A stretch of DNA of 64,000 nt from Hymenobacter sp. YIM 151858-1 (lineage in GTDB: Bacteria; Bacteroidota; Bacteroidia; Cytophagales; Hymenobacteraceae), in assembly GCF_025979705.1 (NCBI RefSeq), contig NZ_CP110136.1:868001-932000 (forward strand), read 5' to 3'. The translations under genes and the position numbers were made by a program. Shown here one piece after another: positions 23,779-31,672 of this stretch. Under the pieces are notes generated by a model that saw only the letters and a program-made list of their open reading frames with translations, ran no database searches and was not told the origin of the DNA. How positions within the stretch are numbered: position 1 is the stretch's first letter; each line of letters starts with the position of its first letter.

Positions 23779-25020
23779 CTAGGTGGTTGCGGCCATGGCA
23801 CGGCCCGCGAGGTACCCGGTTGTCCAGGCGGCCTGAAAGTTGAAACCCCCGGTGATGCCGTCGATGTCGAGCACCTCGCCGGCAAAGTACAGGCCGGGCA
23901 CCTGGCGGCTCTCCATCGTTTTCAGGTCTATTTCACCTAGGGGCACGCCGCCGCACGTCACAAATTCCTCTTTAAAGGTGGTTTTGCCGCGCACCTGCAG
24001 CGGGGTACGCAGCAGCAGCTCCAGCAAACGGTTTTGCAGCTTGCCCGCCAATTCGCTCCAGCGCACTTCAGCCCCGATGCCGGCCTGCTCCACCAGGGTG
24101 CGCCACAGGCGTTGGGGCAAGCCGAACAACGGGTTGGCCGCTACTATTTTTTTGCCGTTTTCGGTGCGGAACGTTTGCAGCCACTGGCGCATGCTTTCCT
24201 CGGTGTAGGTGGGCACCCAGCTAACCAAGGCCGTGCCGGTGTACTGCAGCTCGTGCAGGCGGCGCGCGCCCCAAGCCGACAATTTCAGCACCGACGGGCC
24301 GCTCACGCCCCAGTGCGTAACCAGCAGCGGGCCTTCGTATTCGAGCTTTTCGCCGGCCAGCAGCACGCGCGCATGCGGCACGCTTACGCCCATCAGCTCC
24401 TTAAGCGGCGAGTTGGGCACGTTGAAGGTGAACAACGACGGCACCGGCTCGCAAATGCTGTGCCCTAGGTGCCGCAGCCAATCATAGGCCGCCGACTTGG
24501 CGTTGCCGCCGGTGGCTACCAGCAACCTTTGCACGCGCAGCTCCTGGTTGCCACTTAAATGCAAGCAGAAGCCGCCGCCCGCGAGCGGCTCGATGCGCTC
24601 GGCGGCCGTGCCGGTGAGCACGCGCACCCCGGCCCGCTGGGCGGCTTGCTCGAGGCACCGCGCCACGGTTTCCGACGAATCGGTGACGGGGAACATGCGG
24701 CCGTCGGGTTCGGTCTTCAACCGTACGCCGCGGCGCTCAAACCACTGCACCGTGTCCTGGGCGCCAAACTGCTTGAACGGCTCTTTGAGGTGCTTGCCGC
24801 CCCGCGGGTAAAACTGCACCAGCTGCGCCGGCGAAAAGCAGTGGTGCGTTACGTTGCAGCGCCCGCCGCCCGAAACCCGCACCTTGCTCAGCAGCTTGGT
24901 GGTTTTTTCGAGCAGTATTACGTTGAGGGCAGGGTTGGCTTCGGCGCAGGCAATGGCCCCAAAAAAGCCGGCCGCACCGCCCCCCAGCACGGCTACATCG
25001 GCAGCAAAAGAATTTTTCAC
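23779..25020 (-). CDS. HI0933/BaiN-family flavoprotein oxidoreductase
   Basis: 413-aa FAD/NAD(P)-binding protein. The dinucleotide site is AVLGGGAAGFFGAIA near the N-terminus; KVRVSGGGRCNVTH and the late FAGEVLDIDGITGGFNFQAAWTTG are family signatures. The central part carries the insertion domain of HI0933-like proteins. Relatives are annotated as aminoacetone oxidases or BaiN reductases, but the physiological reaction is unsettled. A -7 promoter box ends 5 bp before the ATG, so the mRNA may be leaderless. Confidence 0.9.
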   Translation of the reverse strand: MKNSFAADVAVLGGGAAGFFGAIACAEANPALNVILLEKTTKLLSKVRVSGGGRCNVTHHCFSPAQLVQFYPRGGKHLKEPFKQFGAQDTVQWFERRGVRLKTEPDGRMFPVTDSSETVARCLEQAAQRAGVRVLTGTAAERIEPLAGGGFCLHLSGNQELRVQRLLVATGGNAKSAAYDWLRHLGHSICEPVPSLFTFNVPNSPLKELMGVSVPHARVLLAGEKLEYEGPLLVTHWGVSGPSVLKLSAWGARRLHELQYTGTALVSWVPTYTEESMRQWLQTFRTENGKKIVAANPLFGLPQRLWRTLVEQAGIGAEVRWSELAGKLQNRLLELLLRTPLQVRGKTTFKEEFVTCGGVPLGEIDLKTMESRQVPGLYFAGEVLDIDGITGGFNFQAAWTTGYLAGRAMAATT

Positions 25021-25025
25021 GAGTG

Positions 25026-25033
25026 CAAAGGTA
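25026..25033 (-). promoter_or_regulatory. -7 box (TACCTTTG) directly before the BaiN-like ATG
   Basis: TACCTTTG on the minus strand leaves only 5 bp to the start codon at 25020, which suggests a leaderless or nearly leaderless transcript. Confidence 0.55.
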
Positions 25034-25077
25034 CGCCTGACCTAGGTTTGGTTAGGAGGCATGTTAAGCCCCGGGCG

Positions 25078-25914
25078 TCAGCAAAAGTTCAGGGCCGCAA
25101 TGGGCTCGGGGTGCCGAAACGAGTAGGGCAGGGTTTGCTGCAGCAGCGTGGTGTCGATGCGTTTGCCGCTGCGCTCGTCGCCGGGGCTGAATACGGGCGG
25201 ATGCAGCCCTAGGTGCGTAGCCGCTGCGCTGTAGAAAGCCAGGCGCGAGGGGTGCTCGGGGGCGCAAACATTCAGGGTGGCACCCCAGGTGTTTTGCCCG
25301 ATCACCGCCATGATTACGCCCACGGCATCGGCCAGGTGCAGCATGTTGACGGGGGCGTTGGGCTGGGGCACATCGGTACGAGCGGCCAGAAAGCGACCCG
25401 GCGCACGGCCCGGGCCCATTAGGCCACCCAAGCGCAGCACGGTGGTTTGCCATGCCTGGCCAGCCTCCTGAAATAGCGCTTCGGCCCGGAGCAGGTGGCT
25501 TTCCGCATCGGGAGTGGCCAGGGCGTCGGCTTCTGTCATGGGGCGAGGCTCGTCGGGGTACACGCCGGTTGAGCTGACGAATACCACGTGCTTTACCGAA
25601 GATGCACCTAGGGCTACTACTACGGGCGCCAGGGCCGCCGTGTACGCGGCGCGGTCGGCGGAGGGGGCGGTGCGCGAGGGCGGTACATTCAGCACCAGCA
25701 CCTGCGCACCGGCCAGCAACGGGGCTATTTCGCTGGGCCGGGTATCGGGGCTCAGGCGCAGCAGGTGCGGTTGTATGCCGCTGGCTTTCAGGCTGGCAAG
25801 TTTTTCGGGCGTGGTGGTGCTGCCGGCAACCGGGTAGCCCGTCTGGGCCAGAGCGCTGCCCAGGGGCAGGCCCAACCAGCCGCAGCCGAGCACGGCAATG
25901 GAGTTCGTGTTCAT
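25078..25914 (-). CDS. NAD(P)-binding SDR/epimerase-like protein (YeeZ type)
   Basis: 278-aa Rossmann-fold protein of the extended SDR group. The cofactor loop is AVLGCGWLGLPLG. VFVSSTGVYPDEPRPMTEADA and the following segment match YeeZ-like sugar-epimerase relatives, where the S-T-G-V-Y tyrosine is active. The substrate is unknown. The ATG at 25914 places the cofactor loop a few residues from the N-terminus, as usual. It is 57 bp from the BaiN-like gene on the same strand. Confidence 0.85.
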   Translation of the reverse strand: MNTNSIAVLGCGWLGLPLGSALAQTGYPVAGSTTTPEKLASLKASGIQPHLLRLSPDTRPSEIAPLLAGAQVLVLNVPPSRTAPSADRAAYTAALAPVVVALGASSVKHVVFVSSTGVYPDEPRPMTEADALATPDAESHLLRAEALFQEAGQAWQTTVLRLGGLMGPGRAPGRFLAARTDVPQPNAPVNMLHLADAVGVIMAVIGQNTWGATLNVCAPEHPSRLAFYSAAATHLGLHPPVFSPGDERSGKRIDTTLLQQTLPYSFRHPEPIAALNFC

Positions 25915-26048
25915 AAGCAGCGGCAAGTAACAACCTAGGGCGCGAGTAGCCTAGCAGGATTTTCGGCGGAAAACTAGGCGGCATGCATACAAAACCCGGC
26001 AATTGCCTTTCTTGCAGCATTGCATTTGCCACCCCAACGTATTTCACC

Positions 26049-26921
26049 ATGCCCTCACCCTACGCCCAACCCATGCTGCGCGACGGCGCCCTCGAAGGAA
26101 AAACCATCATTGTAACCGGCGGCGGCACCGGCTTGGGCCGGGCCATGACGACGTATTTCCTGCAGCTCGGGGCCAACGTAGTCATCAGCTCGCGCAAACT
26201 CGATGTGCTGGAAACCACCGCCAACGAGCTGCGCGAAAAAACGCATGGCAAAGTGCTGGCCGTGCAGTGCGATGTGCGCAAGTACGACGAAGTGGAGGCC
26301 ATGATTGCGCGCACCGTGGAGGAATTCGGCCGCGTGGATGTGCTGGTCAACAACGCCGCCGGCAACTTCATCAGCCCCACCGAGCGCCTTACCCACAAGG
26401 CCTTCGATGTCATCGTGGATATTGTGCTGAAGGGCACCTACAATTGCACCCTGGCCATCGGCAAGCATTGGATTGCGCAGCAGCAGGCTGGTACCATTCT
26501 GAACATCGTAACTACTTATGCCTCGGTGGGTTCGGCATACGTGGTGCCCTCGGCGGCGGCCAAAGCAGGCGTACTGGCCATTACCCGCTCGCTGGCGGTG
26601 GAGTGGGCCAAGTACGGCATTCGCTCGGTGGCCATTGCCCCCGGCCCGTTCCCGACGGAAGGCGCCTGGAGCCGCCTCTTCCCCGAGCCGCTGGCCTCCA
26701 AGCTCGATCCGGCTGCGTCGGTGCCGCTTAAGCGCGTAGGCGAGCATCAGGAGCTGGCCAATCTGGCTGCTTACCTGGTGTCCGATTTTGCAGCGTACGT
26801 CAACGGCGAAGTCATCACCATCGACGGCGGCGAGTGGCTGAACGGCGCCGGCGAGTTCAACAAGCTGGAGCTGCTAACCCCGCAGATGTGGGACCAGATC
26901 GAGAAAACCATGCGCCGCTAA
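26049..26921 (+). CDS. 2,4-dienoyl-CoA reductase-like SDR
   Basis: 290-aa short-chain dehydrogenase that reduces 2,4-dienoyl-CoA esters during degradation of unsaturated fatty acids. Cofactor motif IIVTGGGTGLGRAM and NNAAGNF are visible. The usual active-site Tyr of YxxxK is replaced (SAAAKAGV), as is known for the dienoyl-CoA reductase branch, and PGPFPTEGA plus NGEVITIDGGEW fit that branch. The ATG at 26049 is preferred; the open upstream region lacks the fold. Divergent from the epimerase-like gene. Confidence 0.85.
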   Translation: MPSPYAQPMLRDGALEGKTIIVTGGGTGLGRAMTTYFLQLGANVVISSRKLDVLETTANELREKTHGKVLAVQCDVRKYDEVEAMIARTVEEFGRVDVLVNNAAGNFISPTERLTHKAFDVIVDIVLKGTYNCTLAIGKHWIAQQQAGTILNIVTTYASVGSAYVVPSAAAKAGVLAITRSLAVEWAKYGIRSVAIAPGPFPTEGAWSRLFPEPLASKLDPAASVPLKRVGEHQELANLAAYLVSDFAAYVNGEVITIDGGEWLNGAGEFNKLELLTPQMWDQIEKTMRR

Positions 26922-26943
26922 ACTGCCACCACCCTGTCCGGTA

Positions 26944-27140
26944 TCATTGCGAGCCAAGCGAAGCAATCCTTCCTCTCGCGGCACCACCGTTCAGCAGGCA
27001 GCAACCGGAAAATCATCCGCGCTAAAAAACCGCACCGCCCGAATCCTGATTCCAGAATTCGGGCGGTGCGGTTTTCGGTTGGTACTAAGTAACAGGTTGT
27101 ACCCTGACCAGGACGGATTGCTTCGCTTGGCTCGCAATGA
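26944..27140. repeat. MITE/REP-like element with 26-bp inverted ends
   Basis: A 197-bp unit between two convergent genes, bounded by perfect 26-bp inverted repeats (26944-26969 and 27115-27140) that begin TCATTGCGAGCC and read GAAGCAATCC inward. The CATTGCGAG...GAAGCAATC pattern recurs as an intergenic repeat in many unrelated bacteria. A strong terminator-like hairpin sits in its middle. No coding capacity. Confidence 0.8.
27026..27075. terminator. Bidirectional terminator inside the repeat element
   Basis: A 19-bp nearly perfect stem (27026-27044 with 27057-27075) starting with AAAA and ending with TTTT, between the convergent dienoyl-CoA reductase-like and DUF1571 genes. Confidence 0.8.
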
Positions 27141-27158
27141 CAGCTAGGGGAGCGGCCG

Positions 27159-28031
27159 TTAAAACTTGTAGCCTTTGTAATCCTTCGTGAACTCGGCGGC
27201 GGCGATGGGCTGGTTGGCCACTACCTGCGAAAACTCGAACGACTCAAACAGGCCTTTGTCGTCCCACACGGCCACGGCCAGCGGCAGCATGCTTTTTTGC
27301 TCCACGCACAAAATGGTGCGGCGGCCGTAGGCGTTGGGCACTTGCAGCACGCGGCCCGCGGGCAGCGGCGAGGTGTAGTCTACGTTGTTGCGCTCGGCAA
27401 TGCGGTACTCGCCGCAGCCGTAGCGCTCGGCAATTTTGCCCACGGTTTCGCCGGCGGTAGTTTTGTGGCTGATGTAGCGGAACTGCGGAAAATCGGAGCG
27501 CAGCAGGTAGCACAGGCGGCCCTGCACGGTGGTGTCGCCGGCGTAGCGGAACGAGCGGCGGTAGGCCTCGGAGCGTTGCGGGGCCATCCGGATGAGGTCG
27601 GCAATGGTGCCGTAGCCGGCATCGGTTACCGAATGGTGCTGCGTGCGGCGCATCAGCGAGCCGTTGGGGTCGAGGCTGAGCGTTACGTACGGAAACTTGT
27701 TGGGGTACACCCAGGCGTCGCCGTCGTTCTGGCCTTGCACCCACAGCACCTCAATGCCCTTGTTGGTGCGCAAATACACGCGCAGCGGCGAGCTGCTTAC
27801 CTTCATTTGCGTGAGGGCCTGCTGGTAAGCGCCGTCGTGCCGCTCGCTGGCTTTCACGGTGCAGCGCAGGGTTTGCAGCCGGCTGATGGCCGCTGACAAG
27901 CGCGAGAGCAGGTTATCGACGGAAGGTGCCTCGGCGGCGGTGTTCCCAGGTGCCCGGGCATCGGCAGCCGCAGGGGCAGCAGGAGCAAGGAGCGAAACCA
28001 CAACCGGGAGCCAGTTCAGCGAAAACAACAT
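27159..28031 (-). CDS. Secreted DUF1571 protein with LysM-like region
   Basis: 290 aa with a signal peptide (LPVVVSLLAPAAPAAADA). The body matches DUF1571 (LRCTVKASERHDG, SPLRVYLRTNKGIEVLWVQG, DAWVYPNKFPYVTLSLDPNG), a family of exported proteins of unknown function. A LysM-like segment near residues 200-245 (TTAGETVGKIAERYGCGEYR ... RVLQVPN) would bind peptidoglycan. The ATG at 28031 is at the signal peptide. Cell-envelope location is inferred. Confidence 0.8.
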   Translation of the reverse strand: MLFSLNWLPVVVSLLAPAAPAAADARAPGNTAAEAPSVDNLLSRLSAAISRLQTLRCTVKASERHDGAYQQALTQMKVSSSPLRVYLRTNKGIEVLWVQGQNDGDAWVYPNKFPYVTLSLDPNGSLMRRTQHHSVTDAGYGTIADLIRMAPQRSEAYRRSFRYAGDTTVQGRLCYLLRSDFPQFRYISHKTTAGETVGKIAERYGCGEYRIAERNNVDYTSPLPAGRVLQVPNAYGRRTILCVEQKSMLPLAVAVWDDKGLFESFEFSQVVANQPIAAAEFTKDYKGYKF

Positions 28032-28096
28032 AAGGTAACGGCAAGGTAAACAGCGGGTGGAGCGCAAGGGCGCAGCGGCCCCGAAGCGGATATCGG

Positions 28097-28396
28097 CTAA
28101 TTAAGGCTGATTTTGGGCAGGCGCGAAGCCGAGCTGTCGAACACAAACAACTCGTCGATTTCGACGTGCTTCAGAAACCGGTACAGCGGAAACTGCTCTA
28201 CCACGGCCCGCACGCTTTCGGCGTTGGGCCCTTGCATGGTAACCCAGCCGCGCGAACGATCGGCGCTGATGGCGTACGACACCACCACGTTGTCTTCGAT
28301 GAGGCTGTTGATGAATGCCCGATGGCGCGGGATTAAGGCAACGAATTCCTCGTCGAAGTAGTCGGGTAAGCGCAACGACACTACGTACATGCTCAT
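28097..28396 (-). CDS. YCII/muconolactone isomerase-like small protein
   Basis: 99-aa cytosolic protein with a ferredoxin-like alpha/beta fold: MYVVSLRLPDYFDEEFVALI, then VVSYAISADRSRGWVTMQG and a VEQFPLYRFLKHVEIDELF end. It is close to the dimeric alpha-beta-barrel YCII/muconolactone isomerase-like proteins common in Bacteroidota. Function unknown. The ATG at 28396 begins the first strand. Confidence 0.72.
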   Translation of the reverse strand: MSMYVVSLRLPDYFDEEFVALIPRHRAFINSLIEDNVVVSYAISADRSRGWVTMQGPNAESVRAVVEQFPLYRFLKHVEIDELFVFDSSASRLPKISLN

Positions 28397-28508
28397 GGGT
28401 AGAACGGCAACGGAGCCTTGCCGCCTAAACGCCGCTGCGAAGGGGAAAGTTGGGCTAATTGAGCCCGGGAGGTAACTTTTTTCGTCAGCAGCCGAACAAG
28501 CGGGCACT

Positions 28509-29276
28509 ATGCATTTTGCTATCATCACCCCAACGCACAACCGCGCCGCCTACCTGCCCGAAGCCGTGCAGAGCGTGCGCGCCAGCGTGCTGGCCCCGCT
28601 GCCCGAGGCCAGCTACGAGCACCTCATCCTCGACAACGCCTGCGCCGACGATACCGCCGGTTTTCTGAACGAAGCCACCGGCTGGGAGGGCCCGCCCATC
28701 CGGAGCTGGCAGCACGCCGGCCCCGAGCCTATGGCGCCCGGCGCAGCGCGGCACCTGCTCATCGGCCATGCCCAACCCGAGAGCTGGTTGGTGCCCCTCG
28801 ACGACGACGACCTCCTGCTGCAGCGCACACTCTACCACTACGGGGCCCAAATGGGCGCCCACCCGGGCAAGCAGTGGTTTGTGGCCGATTTTCTGCGGGT
28901 TGATGAGGAGCGGCGCTACATGCCCGGCGAGGATTATTACACCTGGCGCTTCGATACGCCCGCCGACATGCTGCGCGCCATTTTCAAGGCCGAGCACTTC
29001 ATTCAGGGCAACGTGTGCTTTAGCCACGCGCTGTACCGCGAGGTGGGCGGCTACGACGAGCAGCTGCGCATGGCCGAAGACCTGGACCTGTACGTGCGCT
29101 TCCTGCTGGCGGGGCACCTGCCCGTGTTGTGCCCGCACATCAGCCACCTGCATCGCTTCCATCGCTCCAACGTGAGCATCGGGGTTGATGCGGCCCGCCA
29201 CGGCGCCGATCTGCAGGTGATTTACGATAAGTACGCCGCGCCGCTGAAGGCCCTGGGCGTGGCGGCGCCGCAGTAG
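28509..29276 (+). CDS. Glycosyltransferase family 2 (GT-A fold)
   Basis: 255-aa cytosolic glycosyltransferase. AIITPTHNRAAYLPEAVQSV is the family opening, VPLDDDDLLL the DxD-like nucleotide-sugar/metal motif, and GGYDEQLRMAEDLDLYVRFL the acceptor-side ED motif. It transfers a sugar to an unknown acceptor, probably a surface glycan. No transmembrane segment. The gene stands alone and is divergent from the small YCII-like gene. Confidence 0.9.
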   Translation: MHFAIITPTHNRAAYLPEAVQSVRASVLAPLPEASYEHLILDNACADDTAGFLNEATGWEGPPIRSWQHAGPEPMAPGAARHLLIGHAQPESWLVPLDDDDLLLQRTLYHYGAQMGAHPGKQWFVADFLRVDEERRYMPGEDYYTWRFDTPADMLRAIFKAEHFIQGNVCFSHALYREVGGYDEQLRMAEDLDLYVRFLLAGHLPVLCPHISHLHRFHRSNVSIGVDAARHGADLQVIYDKYAAPLKALGVAAPQ

Positions 29277-29288
29277 CACCTAGGGCAC

Positions 29289-30137
29289 TTAGTGCGCGAG
29301 GCTGCTTTCGAACTCCCGGCGCGGCAGCACGCGCAGCTCCTGGGTGTTCAGCTCGAACACCGAAGCCAGCTCGGCACCCAGCACCACGTGCCGGCTGTGC
29401 GACGGGGGCAGTGCCTCGCGGTAGAGCAGCAAGGTGCAAATGTCGGTGGGGGTAATCAGGGCGGGGTAGCCGGGCAGGTGCGTGTGCACGCTGGCTTGCA
29501 CGGTGGTGCCGGCGGGCGGCGGCGTAATGGGCACGTAGCTTTGGTGCAGCCGCTGGGTGCGCTGCAGCTTGCCATCGGGCCCGTAGGTAAGGCACCAATC
29601 GGCACCTAGGGGCACCACGCCGGCGGTGGTGGCGCCCAGCAGCAGGTAGGCTTTGTAGGTGGTGCCTTGCTCGATTACCGATACGTTGTAGGTGGTGCCG
29701 GCGGGGCTTTGGCCCCCGGTGAGCTTGCGCTGGCGCTTAAGTACGTCTTGCTGAATGAGAAACAGCTTTTCCTCGTTGTCGGCCAGGGGGCGGCCGGTTG
29801 GCTGCACCCGGGCCTGGCTGGGCTGCAGCTGGCCCTTGCCGTAGCTTACTTGCAGCACCACCGTGGGCTGGTTGGCCACCACGCCGATAAACACCGTGCG
29901 CACCGAATCGGGCGTGGCGTAGGAGAGAAACGTGACGGGCTGCAGCGGCAGGCTGGGCTGCGCGCGCAGCACGTCATCCGAAACCCAGGAGGCCCGCTCT
30001 ACCTCGTAAAGCGCCAGCCCATCGCGCAGTGCTTGCTGACGCGCCGCTTCGGCATCGGGAGGTAAACCCACGTGGGCAGGAACGAGCAAGCCCGCCAGGG
30101 CCATGAAACCCGAAAACAAAGGGCGAAACAGTAGCAT
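29289..30137 (-). CDS. Secreted protein with a JAMM-like HxH...D motif (paralogue A)
   Basis: 282 aa with a signal peptide (FSGFMALAGLLVPAHVG). After an N-terminal LALYEVERASWVSDD segment and strand-rich middle, it has VHTHLPGYPALITPTDICTL followed by VVLGAELASVFELN. The H-x-H-x(8)-T-P-T-D spacing is close to the zinc-binding JAMM motif of MPN/JAB metalloproteases and RadC (H-x-H-x(7)-S-x2-D). It is a paralogue of 33184-34029. No known function; a metallopeptidase-like domain is my inference. Confidence 0.6.
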   Translation of the reverse strand: MLLFRPLFSGFMALAGLLVPAHVGLPPDAEAARQQALRDGLALYEVERASWVSDDVLRAQPSLPLQPVTFLSYATPDSVRTVFIGVVANQPTVVLQVSYGKGQLQPSQARVQPTGRPLADNEEKLFLIQQDVLKRQRKLTGGQSPAGTTYNVSVIEQGTTYKAYLLLGATTAGVVPLGADWCLTYGPDGKLQRTQRLHQSYVPITPPPAGTTVQASVHTHLPGYPALITPTDICTLLLYREALPPSHSRHVVLGAELASVFELNTQELRVLPRREFESSLAH

Positions 30138-30206
30138 AAGGCAACAGGTGGTTGGCTAAAGCGCGGTACGTAAACGGCTGCCTTGTGGCTGAGCGGCCGG
30201 CCGCAC

Positions 30207-31502
30207 CTAGGGCTGCCGGTATACGGCGCCGCCCTTCATCACCCATTGCACGTGCCTTAGGGCCTGCACATCGGTGGTGGGGTCGCCTTGCACGGCTACC
30301 AGGTCGGCCAGCAGGTTGGGCGCCACGCGGCCCCTATCGGGCAGGTGAAACAGCCGGGCGTTGCCGCTGGTAGCACCGCGCAGCACCTCCAACGGCGTCA
30401 AGCCAAACTCTTGCACCAGCAACTCCAGCTCGCGCACGTTGTCGCCGTGGGTAAATACGCCTACGTCGCCGCCAATGGCCAGGGTTACGCCGGCTTTGCG
30501 GGCGGCTTGCATGCTCTGGCGCTTTTGCACAATGCGCTCGGGCTCGGGCTTTTGGCCCCGGCGCCACCCGCGGTACTGCGAAATGGCGTCGCCGGCGGCT
30601 ACGGTGGGGCATAAGGCTACCCCGCGCTGCCGCATCAGCTTAAACACCTCGGCGGTGCCGCCGTCGCCGTGCTCAATGGTTTCGACGCCGGCCAGCGTGG
30701 CGCGGCGCATGCCCTCGGGCGTGGAGGCGTGCGCCACCACCGGCCGGCCCAGGGAGCGGGCCGTGGTTACCAGCAGGTTCAGCTCGTCCTGCGAGAACGT
30801 GGGTACCGAAGGGCCGGCGGCCGAAAGGCGGTAATCGGCATACACCTTTACTACGTCGGCGCCCTTGCCGATTTGCTCGCGCACGGCCCGCACAATTTCA
30901 TCGGCGCCGCTAACTTCCTGCGCTCCTTGGGGCACCTCCACATCGGCCGAAAGCTTGGGGCCGTAGCAACCCGTGGCCACCAGGGCTCGGGTGGCAATCA
31001 GCAACCTAGGGCCGGGTATCAGGCCCTGGTCGATGGCTTGCTTCAGGCCCACATCGGCGTACCCGGCGCCTTCGGTGCCCAGGTCGCGGGCGGTGGTAAA
31101 GCCGGCTTGCAAGGTTTGGCGGGCGTGCACGGTAGCGCGGGCCACGCGCAGGGCCTGCGATTCGAGCAGCACCTGGTCGTTCCAGGAGGTTTCGTTGTAG
31201 GGGTGCAGCAGCAGGTGCGAGTGCCCTTCGATCAGGCCAGGCAGCAAGGTGAGGCCGGGCAGCGGCACCGTGCGCGCTGCCGCCGGAGCTTGCAGCTGGC
31301 TGGCCGGGCCCACCGACTTTATTCGGTCGCCTTCAACCAGCACGGCCCAGCCGGGGTGCAGCGTTTCGCCATCGAAAACGGCTGCCGGTTGCAGCAGCAT
31401 GGCAGCCGGGGCAGGGGCGGGCGTTTGGGCAGCGAGCTGGCCGCTGCGCCACAACAGGGCACCGGCCAGGGCCAGCTTACCCACGCGCGATAAAAGCGTC
31501 AT
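30207..31502 (-). CDS. Secreted metal-dependent amidohydrolase (imidazolonepropionase-like)
   Basis: About 431 aa with a signal peptide (LALAGALLWRSGQLAAQ). The TIM-barrel amidohydrolase pattern is present: PGLTLLPGLIEGHSHLLLHP (first metal histidines), the carboxylated-Lys region GADVVKVYADY, VVAHASTPEGMRRA, ETIEHGDG and AIGGDVGVFTHGDN (final Asp). It hydrolyses C-N bonds, perhaps dipeptides (Xaa-Pro dipeptidase-like enzymes of this group); substrate unknown. The ATG at 31502 starts the signal. It lies between the two JAMM-like paralogues. Confidence 0.88.
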   Translation of the reverse strand: MTLLSRVGKLALAGALLWRSGQLAAQTPAPAPAAMLLQPAAVFDGETLHPGWAVLVEGDRIKSVGPASQLQAPAAARTVPLPGLTLLPGLIEGHSHLLLHPYNETSWNDQVLLESQALRVARATVHARQTLQAGFTTARDLGTEGAGYADVGLKQAIDQGLIPGPRLLIATRALVATGCYGPKLSADVEVPQGAQEVSGADEIVRAVREQIGKGADVVKVYADYRLSAAGPSVPTFSQDELNLLVTTARSLGRPVVAHASTPEGMRRATLAGVETIEHGDGGTAEVFKLMRQRGVALCPTVAAGDAISQYRGWRRGQKPEPERIVQKRQSMQAARKAGVTLAIGGDVGVFTHGDNVRELELLVQEFGLTPLEVLRGATSGNARLFHLPDRGRVAPNLLADLVAVQGDPTTDVQALRHVQWVMKGGAVYRQP

Positions 31503-31672
31503 CAATCAGATCGGAACTCAGCAGCAGGCTTCAGTGGCGGAGCCGGCCCGGAAAGTTATGCCGGTTCGGGCAAACTGATAGCGCACGGATTTATTTGCTG
31601 GTTCTTCGTGGATAAGGATAAGAAATAATCAAAATATTATAACTTATACAGCGCACCCTATCGCTCTGGATC

